The notes beneath the pieces are model-generated. The model searched no databases. It was not told where the DNA came from and was given only the letters and a program-made list of their open reading frames with translations. This document shows positions 42,250 to 50,978 of a stretch of 64,000 nt of DNA, piece by piece. Location: contig JAHEFR010000008.1 in assembly GCA_024640085.1 (NCBI GenBank), positions 53,771-117,770 on the forward strand, given 5' to 3'. The position numbers and the translations under genes are program-made. Every line of letters starts with the position of its first letter. Position 1 is the stretch's first letter. The stretch comes from Gammaproteobacteria bacterium (GTDB taxonomy: Bacteria; Pseudomonadota; Gammaproteobacteria; Steroidobacterales; XN24).

Positions 42250-42277
42250 GCCCCGGCCGACCGGCCGGGGCTTCTTT
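42250..42277 (+). terminator. Rho-independent terminator after the EGKCG-repeat gene
   Basis: Nine-pair stem GCCCCGGCC/GGCCGGGGC (42250-42258 with 42263-42271), GACC loop, followed by TTCTTTT. It closes the sigma/anti-sigma/peptide unit. Confidence 0.88.
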
Positions 42278-42343
42278 TGTTGCGAGGACCCGGTCCGTCG
42301 CCGGGAATTGTCTACGGAACAGCCGGCCTTTGGAGCACGATCG

Positions 42344-42943
42344 ATGGATCAACCGGACGACGGACTGACGCGTTGCCCCTGGGCCCTCGGTGTCAGCGAT
42401 CCTTACCTCCAATATCACGATCATGAGTGGGGCGTGCCCGTCCACGACGATCGTACCCAGTTCGAATTCCTCATCCTGGAGGGCGCTCAGGCGGGGTTGT
42501 CCTGGTCCACGATCCTGCACAAGCGGGACGGATACCGCCGTGCCTTCGCGAATTTCGATCCCGCGCGGGTGGCCCGATTCAACCGTCGCAGCGTAGAGCG
42601 CCTGCTCCGGGATCCCGGGATCGTGCGCAACCGGCTCAAGGTCGAGTCGGCCATCAGTAACGCTCGCGCGTTCCTTGAGGTGCAGTCATCCCACGGCAGT
42701 TTCAGCCGGTATCTATGGGACTTCGTGGGCGGCGAGCCGGTGGTGAATCGCTGGCGACGTCAGGAGCACACGCCTGCGTCGACGCAGCTGTCCGACGCCA
42801 TCAGCCGCGATCTCAAGCAGCGTGGCTTCCGCTTCGTGGGTTCCACCATCGTGTATTCCCATCTCCAGGCGACAGGCCTGGTGAACGACCATATCGTGAG
42901 CTGCTTCCGGCACCGGCAGTGCGCCGGCGGCGATCGCGGTTAG
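42344..42943 (+). CDS. tag: DNA-3-methyladenine glycosylase I
   Basis: Tag removes 3-methyladenine from alkylated DNA. 199 residues. Family features: RCPWALGVSDPYLQYHDHEW at the N-terminus (Cys and His that bind zinc), FEFLILEGAQAGLSWSTIL (active-site helices), RDPGIVRNRLKVESAISNAR, and the C-terminal HDHxxxCFRH-type segment NDHIVSCFRHRQC with the remaining zinc ligands. ATG 42344 has GGAG eight bases upstream; TTG 42308 is less likely. It lies after the terminator of the repeat-peptide gene and so is probably expressed independently. Confidence 0.94.
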   Translation: MDQPDDGLTRCPWALGVSDPYLQYHDHEWGVPVHDDRTQFEFLILEGAQAGLSWSTILHKRDGYRRAFANFDPARVARFNRRSVERLLRDPGIVRNRLKVESAISNARAFLEVQSSHGSFSRYLWDFVGGEPVVNRWRRQEHTPASTQLSDAISRDLKQRGFRFVGSTIVYSHLQATGLVNDHIVSCFRHRQCAGGDRG

Positions 42944-42979
42944 AATCGGGCCTCGCTCACGTCTCCAGGGGGTATACCG

Positions 42980-43366
42980 ATGGCCGGATCCATCACCGCT
43001 TTCTACGCTGGCGTCATCGGGCTGTTGCTGCTGGCCCTGTCCTATCGGGTTGTCAGCAATCGCCGACGGGCGCGGGTCAGTCTCGGATCGGGCGACGATC
43101 CCGGCCTCGAGCGTGCCATCCGGGCCCAGGGCAACCTGATCGAATACGCGCCCATGGCGCTCCTGCTTATGGCGCTGGTGGAAACAGGCGGCGCGTCGCC
43201 CTGGCTGGTTCACGGCTGCGGCGGCATCCTCGTCGCGTCCAGAGTGCTGCACGCGGTTGGCCTGATGGGCCAGCGGTCCGTGTCAACGGGCCGCAAGCTG
43301 GGCATCGCCGGGACCTGGCTGGTGCTGCTGGTGCTTTCCGTGGTGGCGATCGTCTCCGCGTTCTGA
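42980..43366 (+). CDS. MAPEG-family membrane protein
   Basis: 128 residues with four hydrophobic helices. The MAPEG signature is visible: LALSYRVVSNRRRARVSLG, then ERAIRAQGNLIEYAPMALLL (the E-R-A-x-R-A-x-x-N-x-x-E-x-x-P motif) and later ASRVLHAVGL. MAPEG proteins are glutathione-dependent transferases or peroxidases of the inner membrane; bacterial members are little studied. A glutathione reductase is encoded at 36675 but in another unit. The gene follows tag by 36 bases. Confidence 0.9.
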   Translation: MAGSITAFYAGVIGLLLLALSYRVVSNRRRARVSLGSGDDPGLERAIRAQGNLIEYAPMALLLMALVETGGASPWLVHGCGGILVASRVLHAVGLMGQRSVSTGRKLGIAGTWLVLLVLSVVAIVSAF

Positions 43367-43397
43367 CCGGTCGGCCGCGGTCTGGCTGCAGGCCTTG

Positions 43398-43832
43398 TCA
43401 GCCCTCCTGTTCCCGGGCGAAAATGCGGGCCGGGTCGCGGAATGCCTTGAACTCCAGGGCGTTGCCCGAGGGATCCCTGAGGAACATCGTCGCCTGCTCA
43501 CCGACGCCGCCGGCGAAGCGCACTCTGGGCGGGATCACGAAGACGGTTCCGGCCTGTTCCAGGCGGTTGGCAAGGGCCTGCCATTCGTCCCACTCGAGTA
43601 TCAGGCCGAAATGGGGAACTGGCACGGCGTCGCCGTCCACCGGGTTGCTCGCACGGTCCCCCGACTCGCCCCCCAGGTGCGCGGTGATCTGATGCCCGCC
43701 CAGATCGAAATCGATCCAGCGATCAGCTTCCCGTCCAATGGAACACCCGAGCAGGCCCTGGTAGAAGTTGCGGGTCGTATCCAGGTCCGATACGGGGAAG
43801 GCGAGGTGGAACCTGGCCGGGGACTCGCTCAT
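43398..43832 (-). CDS. VOC (glyoxalase/bleomycin resistance-like) protein
   Basis: 144 residues with two beta-alpha-beta-beta-beta modules of the vicinal-oxygen-chelate fold ([20 protein letters not shown] at the start, [16 protein letters not shown] at the end). The metal ligands are probably the N-terminal His, the central [11 protein letters not shown] histidine and the C-terminal Glu. It starts inside the hemF stop (ATGA overlap) and is therefore the second gene of a hemF-VOC unit. The substrate is unknown; the haem link is only positional. Confidence 0.88.
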   Translation of the reverse strand: MSESPARFHLAFPVSDLDTTRNFYQGLLGCSIGREADRWIDFDLGGHQITAHLGGESGDRASNPVDGDAVPVPHFGLILEWDEWQALANRLEQAGTVFVIPPRVRFAGGVGEQATMFLRDPSGNALEFKAFRDPARIFAREQEG

Positions 43833-44755
43833 TTCGAGTCCCTCACCCATTCCCGGGGCTGCAGGTACTCGGCGTAGAGGCCGTGCTCCGGGGTACCGGG
43901 TTCCGGTTGCCAGTCGTATCGCCATCGGACCATGGGGGGCAGGGACATGAGTATGGACTCGGTCCGTCCCCCGGACTGCAAACCGAACAGGGTGCCACGG
44001 TCGTATACCAGGTTGAACTCCACGTAGCGCCCTCGTCGGTAGGCCTGGAAATCGCGCTCCCGATCACCATAGGGAATATGACGACGGCGCTCGACGATGG
44101 GTCGGTATGCCGGGATAAAGGCATCCGCCACTGCACGCGAGAACTCGAAGCACTTCGTGAACCCCCATTCACTCAGATCGTCATAAAACAGCCCCCCGAC
44201 GCCCCGCCGCTCGTCCCTGTGACGCAGGTAGAAATACTCGTCACACCATTTCTTGAACCGCGGATAGACCTCGAGTCCGAAGGGTTCGCAGGCCGACCTG
44301 GCAGTGCGGTGCCAGTGGACCACGTCCTCGTGAAATCCATAATACGGCGTCAGGTCGAAGCCGCCGCCGAACCACCACACCGGGTCCTGACCGGCACTCT
44401 CCGCGACGAAGAAACGCCAGTTGCCGTGGGTGGTGGGTACATAGGGATTGCGGGGATGCAGGACCATGGAAACGCCCATGGCCCGGAACGCGCGTCCCGC
44501 CAGTTTCGGTCGCCTTGCCGTCGCCGACGGCGGCAGTTTCTCGCCGTGCACCAGGGAAAAGTTGACGCCGGCCTTCTCGAAGAGATTCCCGTCCTCGAGC
44601 ACGCGACTCTCGCCGCCGCCGCCCGCCGGCCTCTCCCAGGCGTCGGCTCGGAAGTCCTTGCCGTCCTCGAGTTGGGACAGTTGCCTCGTCAGTCCGTCGT
44701 GAAGCCTTCTCAGCCAGGTCTCCACTGCGTCGATATCATGCTGCGTAATACCCAT
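43829..44755 (-). CDS. hemF: oxygen-dependent coproporphyrinogen III oxidase
   Basis: HemF decarboxylates coproporphyrinogen III to protoporphyrinogen IX using O2. 308 residues. Conserved blocks: [74 protein letters not shown], and the C-terminal [23 protein letters not shown] 44755 has AAGGA six bases upstream. It suggests an aerobic or facultative organism. tsaC lies immediately upstream in the same direction. Confidence 0.97.
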   Translation of the reverse strand: MGITQHDIDAVETWLRRLHDGLTRQLSQLEDGKDFRADAWERPAGGGGESRVLEDGNLFEKAGVNFSLVHGEKLPPSATARRPKLAGRAFRAMGVSMVLHPRNPYVPTTHGNWRFFVAESAGQDPVWWFGGGFDLTPYYGFHEDVVHWHRTARSACEPFGLEVYPRFKKWCDEYFYLRHRDERRGVGGLFYDDLSEWGFTKCFEFSRAVADAFIPAYRPIVERRRHIPYGDRERDFQAYRRGRYVEFNLVYDRGTLFGLQSGGRTESILMSLPPMVRWRYDWQPEPGTPEHGLYAEYLQPREWVRDSK

Positions 44756-44774
44756 GGCAGTTCCTTCGTCTGAT

Positions 44775-45332
44775 CTATCCGGCGCGGAGGATCGTACCGG
44801 TGCGTGCATCGCGGATTTCCGACGGGCGTGCCCGCCCACCCGTCTGCCCGGGGAGGACGTAGTCTACCTCCGCGAACATCCGCATCCGGACCTGCAGTGC
44901 AGACCGGCAAGGCGGTCTGCCGCTCCGGTTTGCGCTGGTGGATACGATGGCCATGCCCGACGCCCGGCAGAGTTCCGTCGCGGTTTCGTGGGCCGTGACC
45001 CTGACCGCGATGGTCCCCCTGCCGCCGGTCACCCATGGCGGCGCCGCTTCCGAGGCGGTGCAAACCCAGGTCACAGGCCCCGGCCAGGTTTCCAGCATCC
45101 TCCTCCTCTCGGTCGGCGAGGGAGCGACAAAGGGTTCCAGGCGCCGATAGTCGTCAGCCAGGAGGATCAGTCCGGCATCCGCGGGGCGGCCCTTTCCCGT
45201 GAGAATGCGTTCCACCGCAGGTAGCTCCAGCGGGTCACAACCGAGACCGAACACGGATTCCGTGGGATAGGCGACCACCCCTCCGGCCCGGATCACCCGA
45301 GCGGCGTAACGCAGCGGCCCTGAGGGTGTCAT
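44775..45332 (-). CDS. tsaC: L-threonylcarbamoyladenylate synthase
   Basis: TsaC (YrdC) makes threonylcarbamoyl-AMP from threonine, bicarbonate and ATP, for the t6A37 modification of ANN-decoding tRNAs. 185 residues, the short YrdC type without the Sua5 extension. Motifs: [35 protein letters not shown], and [15 protein letters not shown]. It starts 13 bases after topA and ends 19 bases before hemF, so topA-tsaC-hemF-VOC is probably one unit. Confidence 0.95.
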   Translation of the reverse strand: MTPSGPLRYAARVIRAGGVVAYPTESVFGLGCDPLELPAVERILTGKGRPADAGLILLADDYRRLEPFVAPSPTERRRMLETWPGPVTWVCTASEAAPPWVTGGRGTIAVRVTAHETATELCRASGMAIVSTSANRSGRPPCRSALQVRMRMFAEVDYVLPGQTGGRARPSEIRDARTGTILRAG

Positions 45333-45345
45333 GGTGAATGGCCGA

Positions 45346-47835
45346 TCAGTCCTTGGGAGACCGGGGGCTCTCTTGCGCGGATGTCGATGGTTTCGAGGGC
45401 GCCTTCTTTTTCACCGGAGCCTTCTTCTTACCCGGCGCCTTTTTCTTGGTCGGGGACTTCTTCCTCCCCGGGGCTTTCTTCTTCGCCGGCGCCTTCTTCC
45501 TGGCCGCAGCCTTCTTCCTGCTGGAGCCTTTCCCGCGGCGGGCTCCCCTGGCTGGCGCCTTCGCCAGCGCTTCCCGGCACTCCTCCAGGGTCAGGGAGGC
45601 CGGCTCGCGGTCCTTCGGGATCCGTGCGTTCTTGCTGCCGTCGGTGATGTAGGGACCGTAGCGTCCGTTGAGTACCAGGATGCCCTCCGTTTCCCACTCT
45701 CGGATAAGCCGGTTGGCGTCTGCCTTCTTCTTCTCCTCGATCAGCTCCAGGGCACGCTCGAAGGTTATGGTGAACGGGTCCTCTTCACCGAGGGAGACGA
45801 ATTTGTGGCCGTACTTCACATACGGGCCATAGCGCCCGATATTGGCGGACACTTCCTCGCCGTCCGGAGTCTCGCCCAGGTTTCGGGGCAGCTTGAACAG
45901 CTCGAGGGCCTCTTCTAGGGCGATGGTTTCGATCTTCTGTCCGGGCCTCAAGCCGGCAAAACGGGGCTTCTCCTCATCCTCCCGGCGACCGATCTGGGCG
46001 AATGGCCCGAAGCGGCCCATCCGTACCGTGACGGCGCGCCCGGAGGCCGGGTCCTGGCCGAGCTCGCGGACCTGTGCGGCTTCGGCCCGGGTTACCGAGA
46101 CCTCCTTGTCATTGACGGTGTCGATGAATGGCTGCCAGAAACGCCTCAGCAACGGCACCCACTCTTCCTCGCCACGGGAGATGGCGTCGAGTTCGTCTTC
46201 CAGCTTGGCAGTGAAGTCGTAGTCCACATACCGGTCGAAGTGGCTGGTCAGGAACCGGTTGACGATCCTGCCCACTTCGGTGGGGATGAAGCGACGCCGG
46301 TCCATCTCCACATACTCCCTGTTCTGCAGGGTCGAGATGATGGAGGCATAGGTCGAGGGGCGGCCGATGCCGTACTCCTCGAGGGCCCGGACCAGGCTGG
46401 CCTCGGAATATCGCGGTGGCGGCTCGGTGAAATGCTGTTCGCTGATGATATCCACGAGATCGACGATCTGCCCTTCTTGCAGCGCGGGCAACAACCGGTC
46501 GCTCTCGTCGTCGCCGTTGTCGTCCCGGCCCTCCTGGTACACAGCCTGGTACCCCGGTTTTACCAGTACCGAGCCGGTGGCGCGGAAGAGATTATCGCCT
46601 GAGCTGTCGCCCGACGGCCGCAGGTCCACGCCGACGGTGTCGTAGATGGCGCTTGCCATCTGACACGCCAGCGCCCGCTTCCAGATCAGTTCGTAGAGAC
46701 GGTATTGATCCTTGTCCAGATGTCGGCGAACGTCGTCAGGATGTCGAGCTGCCGAGGTCGGGCGGATCGCTTCGTGGGCCTCCTGGGCATTCTTGGACCG
46801 GGTCTTGTAGAACCTCGGTTTCTCCGGCAGGGATTCTTCACCGAAACGCTGCGCGATGACGGAACGCATCTCGTTGATGGCTTCATTGGCGAGGGCAACC
46901 GAATCCGTACGCATGTAGGTGATCAGGCCCACAGAACCCTCCCCCACGTCCATGCCCTCGTATAGCCGTTGGGCGACGCGCATGGTCCGCTGGGCGGTGA
47001 AACCGAGCTTCCGGGAGGCCTCCTGCTGGAGCGTGGAGGTGGTAAACGGTGGCGCCGGATTGCGGCGACGCTGTTTCTTCTCGACTGCCAGCACCGACAG
47101 CTTGCCGTCGGCGGCGGCGCGCAGCGCCTTCTCCACGTCTGCGGCCGTAACACCGTCGGACACAGTGAACTGGGATACTTTCTCGCCACCGAAACGGGAC
47201 AGTTTGGCCCGGAACTTCTGTGCGCCGGCCTGGGCCTCGGCATCAATGGTCCAGTACTCACGGGGCTGGAAGTTCTCTATCTCCCGCTCTCGCTCGACGA
47301 TCATCCTCAGGGCCGGGCTCTGGACCCTCCCTGCCGACAGGCCCGGCCGTATCTTCTTCCACAGCAGGGGGGAGAGATTGAATCCGACCAGGTAATCCAG
47401 GGCTCGTCGCGCCTGCTGAGCGTCGACCAGATCGTCCGATAACTGCCGAGGATGGCGGATCGCCTCTTCGATGGCGCTACGCGTGATCTCGTGGAACACC
47501 ACCCGGTGGACAGGCTTGCCGTTGATCAGATCCCGCTCCTTGAGGATCTGGAACAGGTGCCAGGAAATCGCCTCGCCCTCACGGTCGGGGTCGGTCGCCA
47601 GGTAGAGTGCATCCGCCTTATTCAGTGCCCGGGCAATGGCGTCCACGTGCCGCTGATTCTTTTCGATGACCTCGTAGTTCATAGTGAAGTCCCGCGAGGG
47701 ATCCACTGCCCCTTCCTTGGGGACCAGGTCGCGCACGTGCCCGTACGAGGCAAGGACGACGAAGTCCTTGCCGAGATATTTTTCCAGCGTCCTCGCCTTG
47801 GCGGGCGATTCGACAACGATCAGATGTTTGCTCAT
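45346..47835 (-). CDS. topA: DNA topoisomerase I with lysine-rich C-terminal tail
   Basis: TopA relaxes negative supercoils through a 5'-phosphotyrosine. 829 residues. The Toprim domain begins KHLIVVESPAKARTLEKYLG; the active-site Tyr307 is in GLITYMRTDS. After the core there are topoisomerase C-terminal repeats (GRYGPYVKYGHKF, GRYGPYITDGSKN) but no four-cysteine zinc fingers as in E. coli. The last 60 or so residues are a Lys/Ala/Pro tail of KKKAP and RKKAA repeats, like histone H1. ATG 47835 begins the family N-terminus, but no ribosome site is visible because a terminator ends three bases upstream. Confidence 0.96.
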   Translation of the reverse strand: MSKHLIVVESPAKARTLEKYLGKDFVVLASYGHVRDLVPKEGAVDPSRDFTMNYEVIEKNQRHVDAIARALNKADALYLATDPDREGEAISWHLFQILKERDLINGKPVHRVVFHEITRSAIEEAIRHPRQLSDDLVDAQQARRALDYLVGFNLSPLLWKKIRPGLSAGRVQSPALRMIVEREREIENFQPREYWTIDAEAQAGAQKFRAKLSRFGGEKVSQFTVSDGVTAADVEKALRAAADGKLSVLAVEKKQRRRNPAPPFTTSTLQQEASRKLGFTAQRTMRVAQRLYEGMDVGEGSVGLITYMRTDSVALANEAINEMRSVIAQRFGEESLPEKPRFYKTRSKNAQEAHEAIRPTSAARHPDDVRRHLDKDQYRLYELIWKRALACQMASAIYDTVGVDLRPSGDSSGDNLFRATGSVLVKPGYQAVYQEGRDDNGDDESDRLLPALQEGQIVDLVDIISEQHFTEPPPRYSEASLVRALEEYGIGRPSTYASIISTLQNREYVEMDRRRFIPTEVGRIVNRFLTSHFDRYVDYDFTAKLEDELDAISRGEEEWVPLLRRFWQPFIDTVNDKEVSVTRAEAAQVRELGQDPASGRAVTVRMGRFGPFAQIGRREDEEKPRFAGLRPGQKIETIALEEALELFKLPRNLGETPDGEEVSANIGRYGPYVKYGHKFVSLGEEDPFTITFERALELIEEKKKADANRLIREWETEGILVLNGRYGPYITDGSKNARIPKDREPASLTLEECREALAKAPARGARRGKGSSRKKAAARKKAPAKKKAPGRKKSPTKKKAPGKKKAPVKKKAPSKPSTSAQESPRSPKD

Positions 47836-47838
47836 GTC

Positions 47839-47868
47839 AAAAAAACGAGCCGTGGCTCGCGCCACGGC
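47839..47868 (-). terminator. Rho-independent terminator between smg and topA
   Basis: On the minus strand a perfect eight-pair stem (47868-47861 with 47856-47849) with a GCGA tetraloop is followed by TCG and seven T (47845-47839), three bases before the topA ATG. Confidence 0.8.
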
Positions 47869-47896
47869 CCTGGTTTGTCCTCACCTGCAACGCGAG

Positions 47897-48373
47897 TCAA
47901 TGGGCCTCTGTGACACTGTCCTCGAAGATCAGGTCTTCCATGCGGGCGTAGGCCACTTCCTGCCCGGGCTGGCTGAACAGCACCATGAGCACGACCCACT
48001 TCAACTGCTCGACGTCGATCTCTTCGCTGTCGAGCGCCATGACTCGATCGATCACGACCTCCCGTTGGGTCGGGGGGAGGATACCGATCTGTTCGAGATA
48101 CATTATGTAACCACGAGCCTCCACATCCAGTCGCGAAACCTCGTAGTCGTTGAAGACGCGGCACCCACGTTCCGTGGGCGACTGCCAGGCCGGGTCCTCT
48201 TCGCGGGCGCCCAGGCCATCGAGCCACACCAGCGCCTTCTCGATCTCTCCCGATCGGAAGCCGGCCCGCTCCAGTTCCGCCCGGAGCGCGCTGCGATCCG
48301 GTTCCGGTACTGACTCGGCGTCGGTGTAGGTCTCGAACAGATACATCAGGACGTCGAGCACGTTTTCTGTCAT
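47897..48373 (-). CDS. smg: Smg family protein (DUF494)
   Basis: 158 residues. The N-terminus MTENVLDVLMYLFETYTDAE and the C-terminus LKWVVLMVLFSQPGQEVAYA are characteristic of DUF494/Smg, a conserved gammaproteobacterial and betaproteobacterial protein of unknown function next to dprA. The middle has a winged-helix-like pattern (ERAGFRSGEIEKALVWLDGL, VEARGYIMYLEQIGIL). The start follows the dprA stop after a single base, so the two are translationally linked. Confidence 0.93.
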   Translation of the reverse strand: MTENVLDVLMYLFETYTDAESVPEPDRSALRAELERAGFRSGEIEKALVWLDGLGAREEDPAWQSPTERGCRVFNDYEVSRLDVEARGYIMYLEQIGILPPTQREVVIDRVMALDSEEIDVEQLKWVVLMVLFSQPGQEVAYARMEDLIFEDSVTEAH

Positions 48374-48374
48374 A

Positions 48375-49490
48375 TCAAGACCTCTTCGGTACCCGGGTAT
48401 AGCGGCCGCCCGGTCCGGACTCCAGGAATCCCTGAAGTTCCAGGATCAGGAGCATGGAGGAAACCTCCGCCGAGGTCAATTTCGTGCGGGCGGTCATCTG
48501 GTCGGCAGTGAACGGGTCGTGGCCGCAGGATTCCAGGAATCTCTCGTATTCCGGATCGAGACCGGGAGACTCAGTCGACGGTCCGACAGTCCCGGACTGT
48601 ACAGCGATCTGCCCGAAGTCGATCAACGACCTCAGCTCCGACAGCACGTCCTCTCCCGACTCCACCAGTTTGGCGCCTTGTTTGATCAACCGATGGCAGC
48701 CGCGGGCCATCGGGTTATGGATGCTGCCGGGGATTGCGAAGACTTCGCGGCCCTGCTCCGAAGCCAGTCGCGCCGTGATGAGGGAACCGCTGCGATGACC
48801 GGCCTCCACCACCAGGACGCCGAGCGACAGACCGCTGATGAGGCGGTTCCGCATCGGAAAGTTTTCCCGTCGCGGCGGCGTCCCGGGCGGAAACTCGGAC
48901 ACCAGGGCTCCACGGTCCGATATTTTCTCGGCGAGATCCTGGTGCCGGGCGGGATAGACCTGGTCGAGCCCGGTACCGCAGACCGCGACAGTTGGCGATC
49001 CGCCGGTCAGTGCGCCCTCATGGGCGCGGCCGTCGATGCCGAGGGCCAGTCCGCTGGCGATCACAAAGCCGCATCGGGACAGGAAAGCCGAAAACTCGAA
49101 GGCGTTCTCCAGCCCGGCCGGCGAAGGATTCCGACTGCCCACTACGGCGATCATGGGGTCGGACAGTATGTCGGGACGTCCGCGCAGAAAGAGGCCGGCC
49201 GGCGGGTCCGGGAGTTGTCTCAATCGGTCGGGGTAGTGGCTGTCGCAGGGCGCGATGAAAAAACAGTCGGCGCGGGAATCCAGCCAGGCGGTAGCCTCTT
49301 CGAGCACCGGATTTTCGTCCGTGGTCAGCAGATTGGCGGTCTCCGCCGTCAGTCCCAGGGATTCCAGCTTGCCCGAACGGGCGCGGGCGATGGACTCGAC
49401 GTCTCCGAGTTCCCCCAGGAGCCGGCGCAAGCCCGCCGGGCCGAGGCCGGGCGTACATGCGACTCGCAGCCATGCATCTGAGGGTTTCAT
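48375..49490 (-). CDS. dprA: DNA-processing protein DprA
   Basis: DprA (Smf) protects incoming single-stranded DNA and loads RecA in natural transformation; it is also kept in non-competent species. 371 residues. An N-terminal SAM-like helical domain is followed by the Rossmann-like domain: VVGSRNPSPAGLENAFEF, GFVIASGLALGIDGRAHEGA, AVCGTGLDQVYPARHQDLA, SEFPPGTPPRRENFPMRNRL, GHRSGSLITARLASEQGREV. A C-terminal winged helix (DPFTADQMTARTKLTSAEVS) completes it. ATG 49490 is the start of the conserved region. Confidence 0.96.
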   Translation of the reverse strand: MKPSDAWLRVACTPGLGPAGLRRLLGELGDVESIARARSGKLESLGLTAETANLLTTDENPVLEEATAWLDSRADCFFIAPCDSHYPDRLRQLPDPPAGLFLRGRPDILSDPMIAVVGSRNPSPAGLENAFEFSAFLSRCGFVIASGLALGIDGRAHEGALTGGSPTVAVCGTGLDQVYPARHQDLAEKISDRGALVSEFPPGTPPRRENFPMRNRLISGLSLGVLVVEAGHRSGSLITARLASEQGREVFAIPGSIHNPMARGCHRLIKQGAKLVESGEDVLSELRSLIDFGQIAVQSGTVGPSTESPGLDPEYERFLESCGHDPFTADQMTARTKLTSAEVSSMLLILELQGFLESGPGGRYTRVPKRS

Positions 49491-49513
49491 CGGTCTCCGG
49501 TGTGCCCATTGCA

Positions 49514-49540
49514 GAAGCGCCGGCTCTCGGCCGGCGCTTC
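49514..49540. repeat. perfect inverted repeat between lysM and dprA
   Basis: GAAGCGCCGGC (49514-49524) pairs with GCCGGCGCTTC (49530-49540) over a five-base loop. It lies 40 bases past the lysM gene on the leftward strand. Neither side has a T run, so termination would be weak; it may also stabilise the transcript end. Confidence 0.5.
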
Positions 49541-49579
49541 CTTCTATTGGTTCAGGTCGGAGTCTCCGACCGCCTGGCC

Positions 49580-50770
49580 TCAGGGGTTGCGCACCACGTC
49601 GAACAAGTGGACCTCGCTCTCTGTGCGCACGATAAGGCCGTAGCTGATTTCATCAAAGGTGCTGAAAACCATCAAAAGGCCCTCATATTCCTCCGGGAGT
49701 TTCACCTTCTCGCCGCCGAAACTGCCACGGGAGAACGGGTCACGCTCCACGCGGCCGGCTTGATAGATCGCCAGCACGTGGCCGGGCTCGAGGCCGTGGG
49801 AGGCACCCCGATTCAAGGTCACGATGTGATAGGCACCGATCACGGTGACCCCGTCGGTCACGGCGATGATCTTGCCCTCCACCGGCTGTTCCGGTGAGCG
49901 GGGGATGAAGTACAGCGGGAAGTCCTTTTCGGGCTTCATCAGGATGTCGCCGTTCAGCGCTTCCCGGTCGGTTTCGTTGAGCAGCATCGTGGCCGGATCG
50001 CCCTCGCGATGGATCGTGCCTTCGCCGACGAAGATGCCCTCGTAGCCGAGGAACTTGCCGGTATCCGGGTCCTTGAGCTTCGGGCCGACCCGGATCACGT
50101 TATAGACTTCGTCGTTTACGAATTCGCCACCCCGGACGTAGACCTCGGCCCCGGCGCCGTGGGCGAGATGACCTCGCCGGGTGGTGAATATATAGGGCGA
50201 GTTCTTGATCGTGTCCTCGTCAAGTACCGTCGGGTTGGCGAGGAAAGCCTTGATCAGGTCGTAGGGGATGGTCTCGATCGCCTCGTCCAGCATCTCGGTC
50301 CGGACCCGTGGCGACAGCCGTTCCACGTTGCCCCGCTCCAGGACGAGCCGCGGCCTTCCGTCGATGTACACCAGGGTGATGACGTCGCCGGGATAGATCA
50401 GATGGGGGTTGGCGATCTGCGGATTCACGAACCAGATTTCCGGCCAGTACCACGGATCCTTGAGGAACATCTCCGAGATATCCCAAAGGGTGTCGCCTTT
50501 CTTGACGACGTATCGTTCCGGATGACGCGGATTCAGCCTGACCGGGGCCGCCTCGGCCTTATAGACCGGGGCGGGAGCAGCCGGAGCGGCCGGAGCGGCC
50601 GGAGGCGGCGGAGCAGGCTCCGAGGTTTGTGCGACCGGGGCGGGCGCGGGTTCCTGGGCCGGGGGCGACGAGGCGCATCCGGCTACGAGGCTTGCGACGA
50701 ACAAAGTGATGCTCGCCAGACGAAAGAAGGTAACGGGAAGGTCGGGGGAAGTAATCGAATGTCGCTCCAT
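49580..50770 (-). CDS. LysM-domain lipoprotein
   Basis: 396 residues. The signal segment LASITLFVASLVAGCASS has a lipobox (LVAGC), followed by a long Pro/Ala linker. The LysM domain (ERYVVKKGDTLWDISEMFLK, ...WPEIWFVNPQIANPHLIYPG) binds peptidoglycan. The rest is a beta-rich region of the type found in proteins encoded next to dprA in many Gammaproteobacteria. It contains GAEVYVRGG, GYEGIFVGEGTIHREGDPAT and TLNRGASHGLEPGHVLAIYQ. The expected place is the periplasm, bound to the wall. ATG 50770 has GGAGA six bases upstream. It is divergent from def. Confidence 0.9.
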   Translation of the reverse strand: MERHSITSPDLPVTFFRLASITLFVASLVAGCASSPPAQEPAPAPVAQTSEPAPPPPAAPAAPAAPAPVYKAEAAPVRLNPRHPERYVVKKGDTLWDISEMFLKDPWYWPEIWFVNPQIANPHLIYPGDVITLVYIDGRPRLVLERGNVERLSPRVRTEMLDEAIETIPYDLIKAFLANPTVLDEDTIKNSPYIFTTRRGHLAHGAGAEVYVRGGEFVNDEVYNVIRVGPKLKDPDTGKFLGYEGIFVGEGTIHREGDPATMLLNETDREALNGDILMKPEKDFPLYFIPRSPEQPVEGKIIAVTDGVTVIGAYHIVTLNRGASHGLEPGHVLAIYQAGRVERDPFSRGSFGGEKVKLPEEYEGLLMVFSTFDEISYGLIVRTESEVHLFDVVRNP

Positions 50771-50808
50771 CCGAAGTCTCCAGTCGCCAGCCGATGCAGG
50801 CGCTACGC

Positions 50809-50817
50809 TGGTATAAT
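50809..50817 (+). promoter_or_regulatory. extended -10 promoter candidate upstream of def
   Basis: TGGTATAAT is a perfect extended -10 element (TGnTATAAT). It lies about 160 bases before def; no good -35 is needed for this class. Confidence 0.5.
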
Positions 50818-50904
50818 TTCTCACTAATTATCCTTTGGCGGCCGGGCGACCGGGGCAATCCCCCCACTGCCGCGTTTGGCGGCCCGACGAAGCTGGATCG
50901 GACA

Positions 50905-50933
50905 TTAGCACGTATTGTTAATATTGTCATAAT
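50905..50933 (+). promoter_or_regulatory. second promoter candidate for the def operon
   Basis: TTAGCA (50905-50910), 17-base spacer, CATAAT (50928-50933) in an AT-rich island unlike its surroundings, 45 bases before def. Confidence 0.5.
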
Positions 50934-50978
50934 TTTAGCGGCGATTCGTGACCCAGTACACGAATTGACAAGGTAGCC

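Noticed and set aside
41843..42520. Minus-strand Cys/Pro/Arg repeat frame
   Set aside because: Antisense of the EGKCG tandem repeats, with no ribosome site.
45331..45918. Plus-strand frame rich in Leu/Arg/Phe opposite the topA tail
   Set aside because: Mirror image of the lysine-rich coding repeats of topA; no independent signals.
47835..47865. Upstream GTG start for topA inside the hairpin
   Set aside because: Would add ten residues absent from the family and begin within the terminator stem.
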